Positions 26,259 through 35,211 are shown, counted from the stretch's first letter. The stretch: 64,000 nt of DNA from DYCT01 sp051875715 (GCA_051875715.1 JBJEHD010000009.1:15507-79506), one strand, 5' to 3'. Translations and numbers: made by a program. Notes: generated by a model not told the origin, from the sequence alone.

Positions 26259-29200
26259 TTAGAACTTCAAGTTAACACCAAACTGATACGTCACCTTGCT
26301 CGGTCCGTCGTTCTTCAGCGCTGCGCCGGCCCATTCGGGGTCGAAGCCTTTGTACTTGCTGAATACGAACGGGTTGGTCACGTTGACGTACAGACGCAGG
26401 TTCTGCACCTTGATCTTGTTCATCCACTTCTTCGGGAAGGTGTAACCCAGGATGATGTTGCGAATCTTCCAGTACGAAGCGTCGGTCACAGCGGCCATGT
26501 TCAATTTTTCTTTCACGTAGAATTGGCTGCCCACACCGTTGTTCGTCACACTGGCGTTCGGGAAGGGATATTCGCCGTAGTGCGTCGATTCCTGGTAGAC
26601 CGGGTTGATGTACGAACCGTCGGCATTGATACCGTCGCAACCGATAATCGTACCGGCGGGGATGTAGTAGTCCATGTCGAGGTTGTTCCAGCCACGGTAA
26701 GCGTAGTCGTAGTTCTCATGCAGGAAGGAGGAGTACACCTTGTAGTTCTGTTTGGTGTAGACGCCGATGGTCAGGTCCCAGTTCTTCCACGACAGGGTGG
26801 AGTTGATACTTCCCGTCCAGGCGGCATCACGGCTGCCCAGCACCTGACGGTCGTTGTCAGCGTCGATGACACCGTCGCCGTTCACATCTTCGATAATCGG
26901 CATACCTTCACGCCAGCCATAGACGGCATAGTAGTAGTCGGCCGACTTCACATTGTCGCCCACCTGCATGCCGTGAGCCGCAGCATAAGCCTGGCCGGCC
27001 TTGTTGTCGGGGATGGCGATGTTCTTGTCGTTGACGATGCCTGCCCAGTTGTAGCAATAGACATTGTTGACCGGCTGGCCCACCTGCAGCGTCTTGACGA
27101 TGTCGGCATAATCCTCATCATCGCTATTTCCTACCAGCAGGTCACTGGCTCCGTCGATGGTGAGCACCTTGTTCTTGTTATAAGCGAAGGTGAAGTTGGT
27201 TTCCCATCTCCAGTCGCCACGCTGTACGTTGACCGTGTTCAACGAGATTTCCACACCCCGGTTGCGCACCTCGCCGACGTTGTCCGTCAATTTGCCGCCA
27301 CCGGAAACCAACGGCAGATAGCGTTCATAAAGCAGGTTCTTCGACAGTTTGTTGTAGAAGTCCACCGTACCGTTGATGCGGTTGTTGAAGAAGCCGAAGT
27401 CCACACCCACGTTCACTTCGTTCGACGTTTCCCAACTCAGCGCACGGTTCACCACGCCGCTCGGATAGTAGCCGAGAGCCAGTGCATTGGCAAACGCGTA
27501 ATAGTCCGGGCCGGAAGGCGTAGTGTGCGTAGCATAGTTGCCGATACCGGAGTTGTTACCCGTCACACCGTAGCTCAAACGCAGTTTCAAGTTGTCGAGC
27601 CAGTCGCGCTTCAACCAGCTTTCTTCCGACAGACGCCAAGCGGCAGCCACCGAGGGGAACCAGCCCCAACGATGTCCGTCGGCGAACTTCGACGAACCGT
27701 CGGTACGGACCGTACCTGTAATCATGTATTTGCCCTTGAACGAGTAGTTCAGACGCATGGCGTAGGAAACGAGGCTGTTCTCCTGATAGTCGGAAGTGTA
27801 AGACTGCATCGTACCCGTGCCGAGGTTGTACCACAACGTACCCTCAATCGGTTCGGTCACTTCCGTGTAATACTTCTCGTAGTTGTACGAATTCAAGCTG
27901 AACAAAGCCATCGCGCTGAACGAGTGGTCGTTCTTCGTGAAGTTGTAGTCAATCTGGTTGTCCCACGTCCAGTCCATCGCGTCGGTCGACGTCACCGAAG
28001 CCTGCGGTGTGCGGCTGGCAAAAGTGCCGTTGTATTCGCCCGTGCGTACGCGGCTGTAGTTGGGCGAGAAGGTGGTCTTCAGCGTCAAGCCCTTCACCGG
28101 AGCCAGTGCGAAATAGATGTTACCCAGCGCGCGGTAGGTCTTGCTCTGCTTCACATCGTCCTCGATATAGCCGAACGGGTTGTACGTATCGGTGAACTGG
28201 TTGGAAGAATTGGAGCCCAATGCCTCGAAGTTACCCGGTTTGGGGTTGAGGTTGCCATCCGCATCATACGGAACGGCAAACGGCACCTGACGGTAGGCAA
28301 TCTTCACGGCGTCGTCGCTGGCATAGTCATCGGCCATGTGCGTCAAGTTGAAGCTGATACCGGCCGAGAAGTATTTGTTGATTTTCGCATCCACACTACC
28401 TTTCACGTTGAAACGCTTCGAAGCGTCACCCTGGTAGATGCCTTCGTTCTCGTTGTAGCCCACACCCAAGTGATAGTTCACCTTATCGGTCTGACCGCTG
28501 ACGGAGATGTAGTGGTTCTGCTCGTGTCCGTTCTGCGTAATCAAGTCCGGCCAGTTGTAGGTCTTACCCGTACGCAAAGCCTCCTTGATGCGAGAAACAC
28601 CGTTGTCGTCATAAATCATGCACTGCTCGTAGTTCGCGCCGCCCACCATGCGGTAAATCGGCTGAGCCGCATTGGGATTCTCGGTGGTCAAGAACTGCAT
28701 GAAACGCCACTGCGCAAACGCATCGGCATCCATGAATTCCGGCATACGGGCCACCTGCGATACGCCGTAGTATCCGTCGTAGCTCACGGTTGCCTTCGAG
28801 AGTTGTTTCTTCGACACCGTCGCACCGCTCTTGGTCGTCACCATGACCACACCGGCCGTAGCACGCGAACCGTAGATGGCCGTCGAAGAAGCGTCCTTCA
28901 AGATATCCATCCGCTCGATGTCCTGCGGGTTGAGGAAGTCGATGTCGGAGCAGATGATGCCGTCCACTACGTAGAGCGGAGTCACATCGCCGTTGATGGA
29001 GGACTTACCACGAATCTGAATGTCGAAACCGGCACCGCCACGGCCGCCGTTCTGCGTGATACTGGCGCCCGGCACCGATCCCTGCAAAGCCTGCAAAGCC
29101 GAAGTCGTACCTTTCGCCGTCAGGCTTTCTGCGCTGACCGAAGCAACCGAACCCGTCAAATCGCTCTTCTTCATCTGGCCGTAACCGACCACCACCACCT

Positions 29201-29522
29201 CATCCAAGGTCTCGGTATCCTCGGCCAGGGTGATTGTCACATTCGTCTTGCCGGCTACCGACACTTCCTGCGTCGTATAACCAATGTAAGAAACAACCAA
29301 CGTTGCCTTGTCGGGCACGTTCGTCAATGCAAATTTGCCATCAAAATCAGTGATTGTTCCGTTCGTAGTCCCTTTCACCAACACGTTCACGCCAATCATC
29401 GGCTCGCCGGCTGCGTCTTTCACCAGACCGGACACGGAACGGGATTGTGCAAAGGCTACCACACAAAGCATACTCATCAAAACGAAAGAATACGCTCTTC
29501 TTGTGAGACTTTTTAAATCCAT
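26259..29522 (-). CDS. susC: SusC/RagA TonB-dependent outer-membrane transporter
   Basis: A 1087-residue TonB-dependent transporter. The order is signal peptide (1-26), carboxypeptidase-D-like regulatory domain (about 29-105, SVSGLVKDAAGEPMIGVNV), TonB-interaction segment LDEVVVVGYG (107-116), plug domain to about 230 (LYVVDGIICSDIDFLNPQDIE), and a 22-strand barrel ending VTYQFGVNLKF with the terminal Phe required for outer-membrane insertion. It imports the glycan captured by the SusD lipoprotein encoded just downstream. The start has no better alternative; the 377-bp upstream region holds a foldback element. Confidence 0.96.
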   Translation of the reverse strand: MDLKSLTRRAYSFVLMSMLCVVAFAQSRSVSGLVKDAAGEPMIGVNVLVKGTTNGTITDFDGKFALTNVPDKATLVVSYIGYTTQEVSVAGKTNVTITLAEDTETLDEVVVVGYGQMKKSDLTGSVASVSAESLTAKGTTSALQALQGSVPGASITQNGGRGGAGFDIQIRGKSSINGDVTPLYVVDGIICSDIDFLNPQDIERMDILKDASSTAIYGSRATAGVVMVTTKSGATVSKKQLSKATVSYDGYYGVSQVARMPEFMDADAFAQWRFMQFLTTENPNAAQPIYRMVGGANYEQCMIYDDNGVSRIKEALRTGKTYNWPDLITQNGHEQNHYISVSGQTDKVNYHLGVGYNENEGIYQGDASKRFNVKGSVDAKINKYFSAGISFNLTHMADDYASDDAVKIAYRQVPFAVPYDADGNLNPKPGNFEALGSNSSNQFTDTYNPFGYIEDDVKQSKTYRALGNIYFALAPVKGLTLKTTFSPNYSRVRTGEYNGTFASRTPQASVTSTDAMDWTWDNQIDYNFTKNDHSFSAMALFSLNSYNYEKYYTEVTEPIEGTLWYNLGTGTMQSYTSDYQENSLVSYAMRLNYSFKGKYMITGTVRTDGSSKFADGHRWGWFPSVAAAWRLSEESWLKRDWLDNLKLRLSYGVTGNNSGIGNYATHTTPSGPDYYAFANALALGYYPSGVVNRALSWETSNEVNVGVDFGFFNNRINGTVDFYNKLSKNLLYERYLPLVSGGGKLTDNVGEVRNRGVEISLNTVNVQRGDWRWETNFTFAYNKNKVLTIDGASDLLVGNSDDEDYADIVKTLQVGQPVNNVYCYNWAGIVNDKNIAIPDNKAGQAYAAAHGMQVGDNVKSADYYYAVYGWREGMPIIEDVNGDGVIDADNDRQVLGSRDAAWTGSINSTLSWKNWDLTIGVYTKQNYKVYSSFLHENYDYAYRGWNNLDMDYYIPAGTIIGCDGINADGSYINPVYQESTHYGEYPFPNASVTNNGVGSQFYVKEKLNMAAVTDASYWKIRNIILGYTFPKKWMNKIKVQNLRLYVNVTNPFVFSKYKGFDPEWAGAALKNDGPSKVTYQFGVNLKF

Positions 29523-29716
29523 ACAGATGTGTTTTTATAGTTATTAAATTTAATTCGTGAGAGTTTCCCCTCTAATTCATCGATGCAAAAGTGCACGGAT
29601 TTAGGCAAGGCGTTGTGGACTTTTTAATGTATTATGTTGAATTTTTGTCTTCCTTCACACTTCCGTCCGTTACATGCCCAGTCCAGCACCCTCTGCCTCA
29701 ACATAATAGCCAAGGC

Positions 29717-29836
29717 GGTGTGTCATAATGGCCAATCTGCGGCGTTGCTATCGGCATTCGGCCTTGGTCGTGTACGCCAGTACACTCCCTTCGGCCTCAG
29801 CCTCAGCGCCTTGCATCTCGACCATTTTGACGCACC
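29717..29836. repeat. Long imperfect foldback element, 120 bp
   Basis: The left part (from GGTGTGTCATAATGG) pairs imperfectly with the right part (ending CCATTTTGACGCACC) over about 45 bases, with an inner hairpin around GTGTAC and AGTACAC (29769-29784). No open frame of note lies inside. It sits between the ends of the pectate lyase gene and the susC start and resembles a dispersed structured intergenic repeat. Copy number elsewhere cannot be judged from this window. Confidence 0.5.
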
Positions 29837-29839
29837 TTT

Positions 29840-29876
29840 GAGGCTGCGCCAAAACATTCAGTTTTGACACAGCCTC
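29840..29876 (-). terminator. Hairpin after the pectate lyase gene
   Basis: 16-base arms (29840-29855 and 29861-29876) with two mismatches and a 5-nt loop, 24 bp past the stop. The right arm shares TTGACACAGCCTC with the HTCS terminator. No long T run follows. Confidence 0.55.
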
Positions 29877-29899
29877 CCGTTTACCAAGCCGCAAGACGG

Positions 29900-31258
29900 C
29901 TATTTTACCAACGAGTTAATGTACACTTCGATGTTCGTATAGGCCTTGTCCAGCGTGCAGGCCGATGCGTCGGCCGCGTCCTGCGGATTCAGGCCGTGCG
30001 CCTGTTCCCACCGGTCGGGCATGCCGTCGCCATCCGAGTCGGGTTCAGGATCGGTCACCATCTCCTGCATCAAGAAGCCGCCCACCTGCTCCTGCGAGTC
30101 AATCAGGCCCTTTTGGCCGTAGGTGTATGAGCCCTTCTTCACCTCCTTGATGATGCGCTTGTCGATATCGTCGCGCACCAGCGAACAACCCACGCCGGCC
30201 AACACCGACCGATAGGCATCCTGGGCCGACTGCGTGTTCACGGCCTCGTAAGGGAAAGGCTCGAAAGCCATCAGGCTGATGAGCGGCACCTCCTCGCCCG
30301 TGTCCGGAGCCTTGGGCTTCACGCCCTTCCAGTTGCTGGCACTGACACCTTCCTCACCATCCACATAGTTGCCGTCCACGTAGAACTTGCCATACGGATA
30401 GTAAGGCTGCAAGATGCGCGAGCGATTCTTCTCGGTGGCCGGTCCGGGCTTGAAATAGTTGTTCACCATGTTGACCGTCCGGGTGTCGGCTCCGTAAGGG
30501 CCGTTCTTTCCCCAGTTGTAGATGACGTTGTTGCGGAAGTCGATGACACCAGCCACGTCCGTGATGCCCGGATGGCAGAAACGCGGGTTGCGGCTGTCGT
30601 GATGGGCCAGCAGGTTGTGGTGGAAGGTGGCGCCGTCGCCGCCCCAGATACCTCCGTAGCCATGTTCGCCTTTCGCATGAACACTCTTGCGGAGGCTCTC
30701 CGAAATCAGGCACCACTGCAGCGTGAAGTAGCGGTTGCCATAGAAAGTGGCACACTCGTCGGTGCTCCAACTCATCGTGCAGTGGTCGATGATAATGTTC
30801 TCGTACGCCGGTTTCCCATTTCGTCCGCCCATGCAGTTGATGGCATCGTCTTCCACCTGGTTGATGTCCCCCAGCCGGAAGCGCAGGTAACGGATAATCA
30901 CGTTGCTCGCTTTGATTTTCACCGGATAGCCGGCGATGGTGATGCCCTGCCCCGGAGCCGTTTGTCCGGCAATGGTCACATCGCCCTTGTTGATGTCCAA
31001 CGAGCGCGACAAGAAGATGGTGCCCCCCACTTTGAAGACGATGATGCGCGGCCCTTCTTTCTGCAAAGCCGCCCGCAGGGTTCCTTCTCCCTCGTCGGCC
31101 AGGCTGGTCACACACACCACACGGCCTCCGCGGCCACCTGTCGTATAAGCGCCGTAGCCCTCCGCTCCGGGGAAGGCCAGCGTCTCGGTCTGAGCCCGGC
31201 CCGCCATCGACCCGCAAGCCAACAGCAAGGCCAGACACCACGCTTGCATTCTGTTCAT
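29900..31258 (-). CDS. Pectate lyase (polysaccharide lyase family 1 type)
   Basis: A 452-residue secreted right-handed beta-helix lyase that cleaves polygalacturonate by beta-elimination. The signal peptide ends near residue 23 (GRAQ). The mature protein opens with AFPGAEGYGAYTTGGRGG, the signature of Bacteroidota PL1 enzymes; VIIRYLRFRLGD, IDHCTMSWSTDE and NPRFCHPG carry the calcium-binding and catalytic surface. The C-terminus has a calcium-binding-like loop SDGDGMPDRWE. ATG 31258 has an AGGAGA site 5-10 nt upstream and is preferred to a start 11 codons earlier that would precede it. Second gene of the GH105-PL1 operon (47-bp gap). Confidence 0.93.
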   Translation of the reverse strand: MNRMQAWCLALLLACGSMAGRAQTETLAFPGAEGYGAYTTGGRGGRVVCVTSLADEGEGTLRAALQKEGPRIIVFKVGGTIFLSRSLDINKGDVTIAGQTAPGQGITIAGYPVKIKASNVIIRYLRFRLGDINQVEDDAINCMGGRNGKPAYENIIIDHCTMSWSTDECATFYGNRYFTLQWCLISESLRKSVHAKGEHGYGGIWGGDGATFHHNLLAHHDSRNPRFCHPGITDVAGVIDFRNNVIYNWGKNGPYGADTRTVNMVNNYFKPGPATEKNRSRILQPYYPYGKFYVDGNYVDGEEGVSASNWKGVKPKAPDTGEEVPLISLMAFEPFPYEAVNTQSAQDAYRSVLAGVGCSLVRDDIDKRIIKEVKKGSYTYGQKGLIDSQEQVGGFLMQEMVTDPEPDSDGDGMPDRWEQAHGLNPQDAADASACTLDKAYTNIEVYINSLVK

Positions 31259-31305
31259 GCTTTTTCTCCTTTTATATATTATATGCCACATTCAGAGTCG
31301 ACGGT

Positions 31306-32514
31306 TTATTTCTTGGACGGGTGCAGACGTTCCCATTCCAGCGAAGCCATGATGAACGGGCCGACCGCCTTCGGGTCGTTGCTGCGTATCGTTTCGTTGA
31401 TGTAGTAATCGTAGTCGCCCATGCGGTAGTTCTTGCCGCCCAGTCCGGCCACGGCGCAAGCACGCGTCAGCGAGACCACGCCATTCTCGTCGACTTCGAT
31501 GAAGTGTTTCAAGATGCCCTTGTATCCCTTCTCTGCCACCTTCAGGTACGACTCGTCAAGCAGCCCCAGACGTACGCCCTTGAACAAGGCATTGACAAAC
31601 ATGGCCGAGCACGACGATTCCAGGTAGTTCCCCTCGTCGCCGCTGCGGTCGAGCACCTGATACCAGAGGCCCGTCTTCTTATCCTGCAAACGTTTGATTT
31701 GGCTGGCCACCTTGTTGAAGAGCACCAGCATCGTGTCGCGTCCGGCTTCGTGCTTGGGCAGGAACTCCAACACGTCGGCAAAAGCCATGGCATACCAGCC
31801 CATGGCACGGCCCCAGGCGTGCTGCGACTGTCCCGTGGTCTTGTCGGCCCAGCGTTCGCGGCGGCTCACGTCGCACGCATGGCGGAACACGTCGTTCACC
31901 GGGTCGTAGGTATGGCGGGCCACCGTCACAAACTGGTTGATGATGTCCTGATAGTCTTCCGGACGGCTGTTGCGGTAGGCATATTCGGCATAGAACGGCG
32001 AGCCCATGTAGATGCCGTCGAGCCACATCTGGTTCGGATAGATCTTCTTGTGCCAGAAGCCGCCATCGACGTTGCGCGGATGCGAGTCGAGTTGGCTGCG
32101 CAAGAGGTCGAGCGCGCGCTTGTATTTCCGGTCCTTCGTCTGCTCGTAGATGCGGAAAAGGAATTTGCCCGAATTGAGGCGGTCGATGTTGTATTCGTGC
32201 AGTTTGTACGTCTTGATGGTACCATCGTTCAGGATCATGGTGTCAGCATAAGCCAGCGCGTAATCGAAAATCTCCTGGTCGTTGTAGCGGTCATACACGT
32301 CGAGCATGGCACCCAGTTCCAAGCCATGGCAATAGTCCCACTTCAGCGTGGGCTGGAAGTCCAGTTGCCACGACTCCGGGCAACGGATCATCTCCGACCG
32401 GGTCATCCGTACCGACCAAGGAAGTTTGTCACTGACAGTTTGCGCACACACGGAAGCGAAGGCCACTGCGCCTACGGCTCCAAGAATAAAACGATTCGTC
32501 CAGATTCGATGCAT
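31306..32514 (-). CDS. Glycoside hydrolase family 105/88 unsaturated galacturonyl hydrolase
   Basis: A 402-residue (alpha/alpha)6-barrel enzyme that releases the unsaturated uronic acid from the non-reducing end of lyase products. Signal peptide 1-25 (VCAQ) marks it as periplasmic or secreted. Family features are KWDYCHGLELGAMLDVY near residue 62, PDQMWLDG-like PNQMWLDGIYMG near 162, and the QHAWGRAMGWYAMA helix near 235. It stands at the head of an operon with the pectate lyase and is divergent from the galactitol-type permease and kduI, whose product step follows its own. Confidence 0.92.
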   Translation of the reverse strand: MHRIWTNRFILGAVGAVAFASVCAQTVSDKLPWSVRMTRSEMIRCPESWQLDFQPTLKWDYCHGLELGAMLDVYDRYNDQEIFDYALAYADTMILNDGTIKTYKLHEYNIDRLNSGKFLFRIYEQTKDRKYKRALDLLRSQLDSHPRNVDGGFWHKKIYPNQMWLDGIYMGSPFYAEYAYRNSRPEDYQDIINQFVTVARHTYDPVNDVFRHACDVSRRERWADKTTGQSQHAWGRAMGWYAMAFADVLEFLPKHEAGRDTMLVLFNKVASQIKRLQDKKTGLWYQVLDRSGDEGNYLESSCSAMFVNALFKGVRLGLLDESYLKVAEKGYKGILKHFIEVDENGVVSLTRACAVAGLGGKNYRMGDYDYYINETIRSNDPKAVGPFIMASLEWERLHPSKK

Positions 32515-32553
32515 GATTGTATGTTTTTAATTATTAGATTTCGTTATGTACGA

Positions 32554-32561
32554 CAAAAGTA
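32554..32561 (-). promoter_or_regulatory. -7 element of the GH105-pectate lyase operon
   Basis: On the minus strand TACTTTTG, exact TAnnTTTG, 39 bp before the GH105 start codon. Confidence 0.5.
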
Positions 32562-32606
32562 GAATTTCCGGCCTACGAGCGTGTGTAATTTTTAGTTTTT
32601 TCCTGC

Positions 32607-32632
32607 CTTTATACCCCTAAATAGGCAGAAAA
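32607..32632. promoter_or_regulatory. Palindrome in the divergent regulatory region
   Basis: CTGCCT and AGGCAG flank a symmetric TTA..TAA core (about 26 bp in all) midway between the two divergent promoters. It has the form of an operator. Confidence 0.35.
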
Positions 32633-32676
32633 TGCAGGGTTTAGTAAAAAAAGCATAAGATTTAAACGGCAATCCG

Positions 32677-32706
32677 TTGGCTTGTCCAATAAAAAAAGTA
32701 TTTTTG
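32677..32706 (+). promoter_or_regulatory. Promoter of the PTS IIC-kduI operon
   Basis: TTGG (32677-32680), 18 nt, TATTTTTG (32699-32706). The -7 box is exact and the -33 box is one base off. Confidence 0.6.
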
Positions 32707-32733
32707 TAACCGTTTGCGTTTACAAACTTACAA
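32704..32733. promoter_or_regulatory. Operator-like palindrome overlapping the promoter
   Basis: TTGTAA..GTTTG at the left mirrors CAAAC..TTACAA at the right, a 30-bp imperfect palindrome beginning in the last bases of the -7 box and covering the expected transcription start. TGTAA..TTACA half-sites are typical of LacI- or GntR-type operators. Binding here would block transcription of the permease and kduI. Confidence 0.5.
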
Positions 32734-32776
32734 TACCTTTGGAAATCATTAATCTAATCGTATAAATACACAAAGA

Positions 32777-34156
32777 ATGGAACAAGTTTTCAGTTACATT
32801 ATCGGTTTGGGTGCGGCCGTCATGATGCCGGTCATCTTCACGATATTGGGCGTATGCATCGGTATCAAGTTTTCGAAAGCACTTAAGAGCGGTCTCTTGG
32901 TAGGCGTCGGCTTCGTAGGTCTGTCAGTTGTCACAGCCCTGCTCACCAGCAGCCTGGGCCCGGCCTTGAGCAAGATGGTGGAAATCTACGAATTGGAATT
33001 GGGCATTTTCGACATGGGTTGGCCTTCGGCTGCCTCTGTGGCCTACAACACATCGGTGGGAGCCTTCATCATCCCTGTCTGCCTGGGTGTGAACCTGCTG
33101 ATGTTGCTCACAAAGACCACCCGCACAGTCAACATCGACTTGTGGAACTACTGGCACTTCGCCTTCATCGGTGCCATCATCTATTTTGCTTCCGACAGCA
33201 TTGCATGGGGCTTCTTCGGCGCCATCATCTGCTACATCATCACCTTGGTTGTTGCCGACCTCACGGCCAAACAGTTCCAGGGCTTCTATGACAAGATGGA
33301 CGGCATCTCCGTGCCGCAACCGTTCTGCCAGAGCTTCGTTCCCTTCGCCGTTGTCATCAACAAGGTGCTCGACCTCATCCCGGGCTTTGACAAGCTGAAC
33401 ATCGACTCGGAAGGCATGAAGAAGAAATTCGGTTTGCTGGGCGAACCGCTCTTCCTGGGTATCGTCATCGGTTGCGTCATCGGTGCCTTGTCCTACCCGT
33501 CATGGGAGGCTCGCATCGACGGCATCCCCGCCATTTTGGGTCTGGGCATCAAGATGGGTGCCGTGATGGAACTTATTCCGCGCATCACCAGCCTCTTCAT
33601 CGAGGGTCTGCGCCCCATTGCCGACGCCACACGCGAACTCATTGCCAAGAAATACAAGAGCAACACCGGTCTGTACATCGGTATGAGCCCGGCTTTGGTC
33701 ATCGGCCACCCCACCACGCTCATCGTGTCGCTGCTGCTCATCCCCGTCACCATCCTGATTGCCGTTGTCCTGCCGGGTAACCAGTTCCTGCCGTTGGCAT
33801 CGCTGGCCGGTATGTTCTACCTGTTCCCGCTCGTATTGCCCATTACGAAGGGCAACGTGCTCAAGTCGTTCATCATCGGTCTGGTGGCCATGATTTGCGG
33901 TCTGTACTTCGTGACCGAGTTGGCCGGATTCTTCACCTCGGCTGCCCAACACGTGTATGAAAACACACACGACGCTGCCGTGGCCATTCCGGAAGGATTC
34001 CAAGGCGGTGCGCTCGACTTTGCGTCCGGTCTCTTCTGCTGGGTCATCTTCCACCTCACCTACAGCCTGAAGTGGATTGGTGCCGGCATCCTGGCCGTTA
34101 TCGCATTGGGTATGGCCATCTACAACCGCAGCCGCATCGTGGCTGGAAAAGAATAA
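32777..34156 (+). CDS. PTS galactitol-type IIC permease, no PTS partners nearby
   Basis: A 459-residue membrane protein with about 11-12 helices, related to the galactitol/SgcC IIC family: FSYIIGLGAAVMMPVIFTILG at the start, GWPSAASVAYNTSVGAFI near 76, GEPLFLGIVIGCVIG near 222, GHPTTLIVSLLLIPV near 311. No IIA, IIB, HPr or enzyme I gene lies in the 64 kb, and the chain has no fused IIB domain (no phosphorylatable Cys motif at either end). In this pectin locus it may move an uronate without phosphorylation. kduI follows after 37 bp, indicating one operon. Confidence 0.88.
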   Translation: MEQVFSYIIGLGAAVMMPVIFTILGVCIGIKFSKALKSGLLVGVGFVGLSVVTALLTSSLGPALSKMVEIYELELGIFDMGWPSAASVAYNTSVGAFIIPVCLGVNLLMLLTKTTRTVNIDLWNYWHFAFIGAIIYFASDSIAWGFFGAIICYIITLVVADLTAKQFQGFYDKMDGISVPQPFCQSFVPFAVVINKVLDLIPGFDKLNIDSEGMKKKFGLLGEPLFLGIVIGCVIGALSYPSWEARIDGIPAILGLGIKMGAVMELIPRITSLFIEGLRPIADATRELIAKKYKSNTGLYIGMSPALVIGHPTTLIVSLLLIPVTILIAVVLPGNQFLPLASLAGMFYLFPLVLPITKGNVLKSFIIGLVAMICGLYFVTELAGFFTSAAQHVYENTHDAAVAIPEGFQGGALDFASGLFCWVIFHLTYSLKWIGAGILAVIALGMAIYNRSRIVAGKE

Positions 34157-34193
34157 AAACCATTTTTGAGAATCATTTAAACCATAAACTGAC

Positions 34194-35141
34194 ATGAAGA
34201 AATTAGCTATTGTCCTTATGATGGGTGCCGCCAGCCTGACGGCCAATGCCCAAATGAATTACACGGTTCAGACCGCTTGCCATCCGCAGGATGTGAAGCA
34301 CTATGACACCGAAACCCTGCGCAGCCGCTTCCTCATGGAGAAAGTGATGTCGCCTGATGAAATCAATCTGACCTATACGCTCTACGACCGCTTAATCTAC
34401 GGCGGCGCAATGCCGGTGAACAAGGTGCTGAAACTGGAAACCTTCCGCGAATTGGGCCCGGAAATCACCTACTTCCTGGAACGCCGCGAACTGGGTGTCA
34501 TCAACGTGGGTGGCGACGGTGTTGTGACGGTCGACGGTAAAGAATACCCGATGCGCTTTAAGGAAGGCCTGTACGTGGGTTGCGGCAACAAGGAAGTGAC
34601 CTTCAAGAGCAACGACCCGGCCAATCCCGCCAAGTTCTACATCAACTCGGCACCGGCTTACAAACCGTATGTGACGCAGCTCATCACCACCGACAAGAAG
34701 GCCGACCCAAAGAAGTATGCCATCGCCCAGTCCGATGCATACGGCAAAGCTGAAGACAGCAACGCCCGTATCGTGAACCAACTCATCGTACAGCCTGTGC
34801 TGAGCAAGGTGAAAGGCGGCGGCACGAACCAGTTGCAGATGGGTCTGACCGAACTGCAGCCGGGTTCCGTATGGAACACCATGCCGGCCCACACGCACAC
34901 GCGCCGTATGGAGGCTTACTTCTACTTCAACGTGAAGCCGGGCAACGCCATCTGCCATCTGATGGGCGAGCCGCAGCAGGAGCGTTTGGTATGGTTGCAG
35001 AACGAGCAGGCCATCACGTCGCCCGAATGGTCGATCCACGCTGCCGCAGGTACCAGCAACTACATGTTCATCTGGGGCATGGGCGGTGAGAACCTGAAGT
35101 ACAGCGACAAGGACGAAATCAAGTACACGGATATGCGCTAA
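34194..35141 (+). CDS. kduI: 5-keto-4-deoxyuronate isomerase KduI with a signal peptide
   Basis: KduI converts 5-keto-4-deoxyuronate to 3-deoxy-D-glycero-2,5-hexodiulosonate. The zinc ligands expected of the family are present: His233 and His235 in PAHTHTRRMEAYFYF, Glu240, and His282 in WSIHAAAGT. The chain is 315 residues, longer than the usual 278 or so, because the conserved domain (ACHPQDVKHYDTETLR onward) is preceded by MKKLAIVLMMGAASLTANAQ, a textbook signal peptide with cleavage ANA|Q. A later start at the Met after the cleavage site has no ribosome site. The enzyme is therefore predicted to be periplasmic, which is unusual. Same operon as the IIC permease; terminator downstream. Confidence 0.95.
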   Translation: MKKLAIVLMMGAASLTANAQMNYTVQTACHPQDVKHYDTETLRSRFLMEKVMSPDEINLTYTLYDRLIYGGAMPVNKVLKLETFRELGPEITYFLERRELGVINVGGDGVVTVDGKEYPMRFKEGLYVGCGNKEVTFKSNDPANPAKFYINSAPAYKPYVTQLITTDKKADPKKYAIAQSDAYGKAEDSNARIVNQLIVQPVLSKVKGGGTNQLQMGLTELQPGSVWNTMPAHTHTRRMEAYFYFNVKPGNAICHLMGEPQQERLVWLQNEQAITSPEWSIHAAAGTSNYMFIWGMGGENLKYSDKDEIKYTDMR

Positions 35142-35167
35142 GCCTCATTCCATCCTCATCCTACAGC

Positions 35168-35211
35168 AGCATCCCTTTCGGCGTTCATCTCCGGAAGGGA
35201 TGCTTTGTTTT
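35168..35211 (+). terminator. Terminator after kduI
   Basis: AGCATCCCTT (35168-35177) pairs with AAGGGATGCT (35195-35204), followed by TTGTTTTA. It separates kduI from the MFS gene, which has its own -7 box. Confidence 0.8.
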
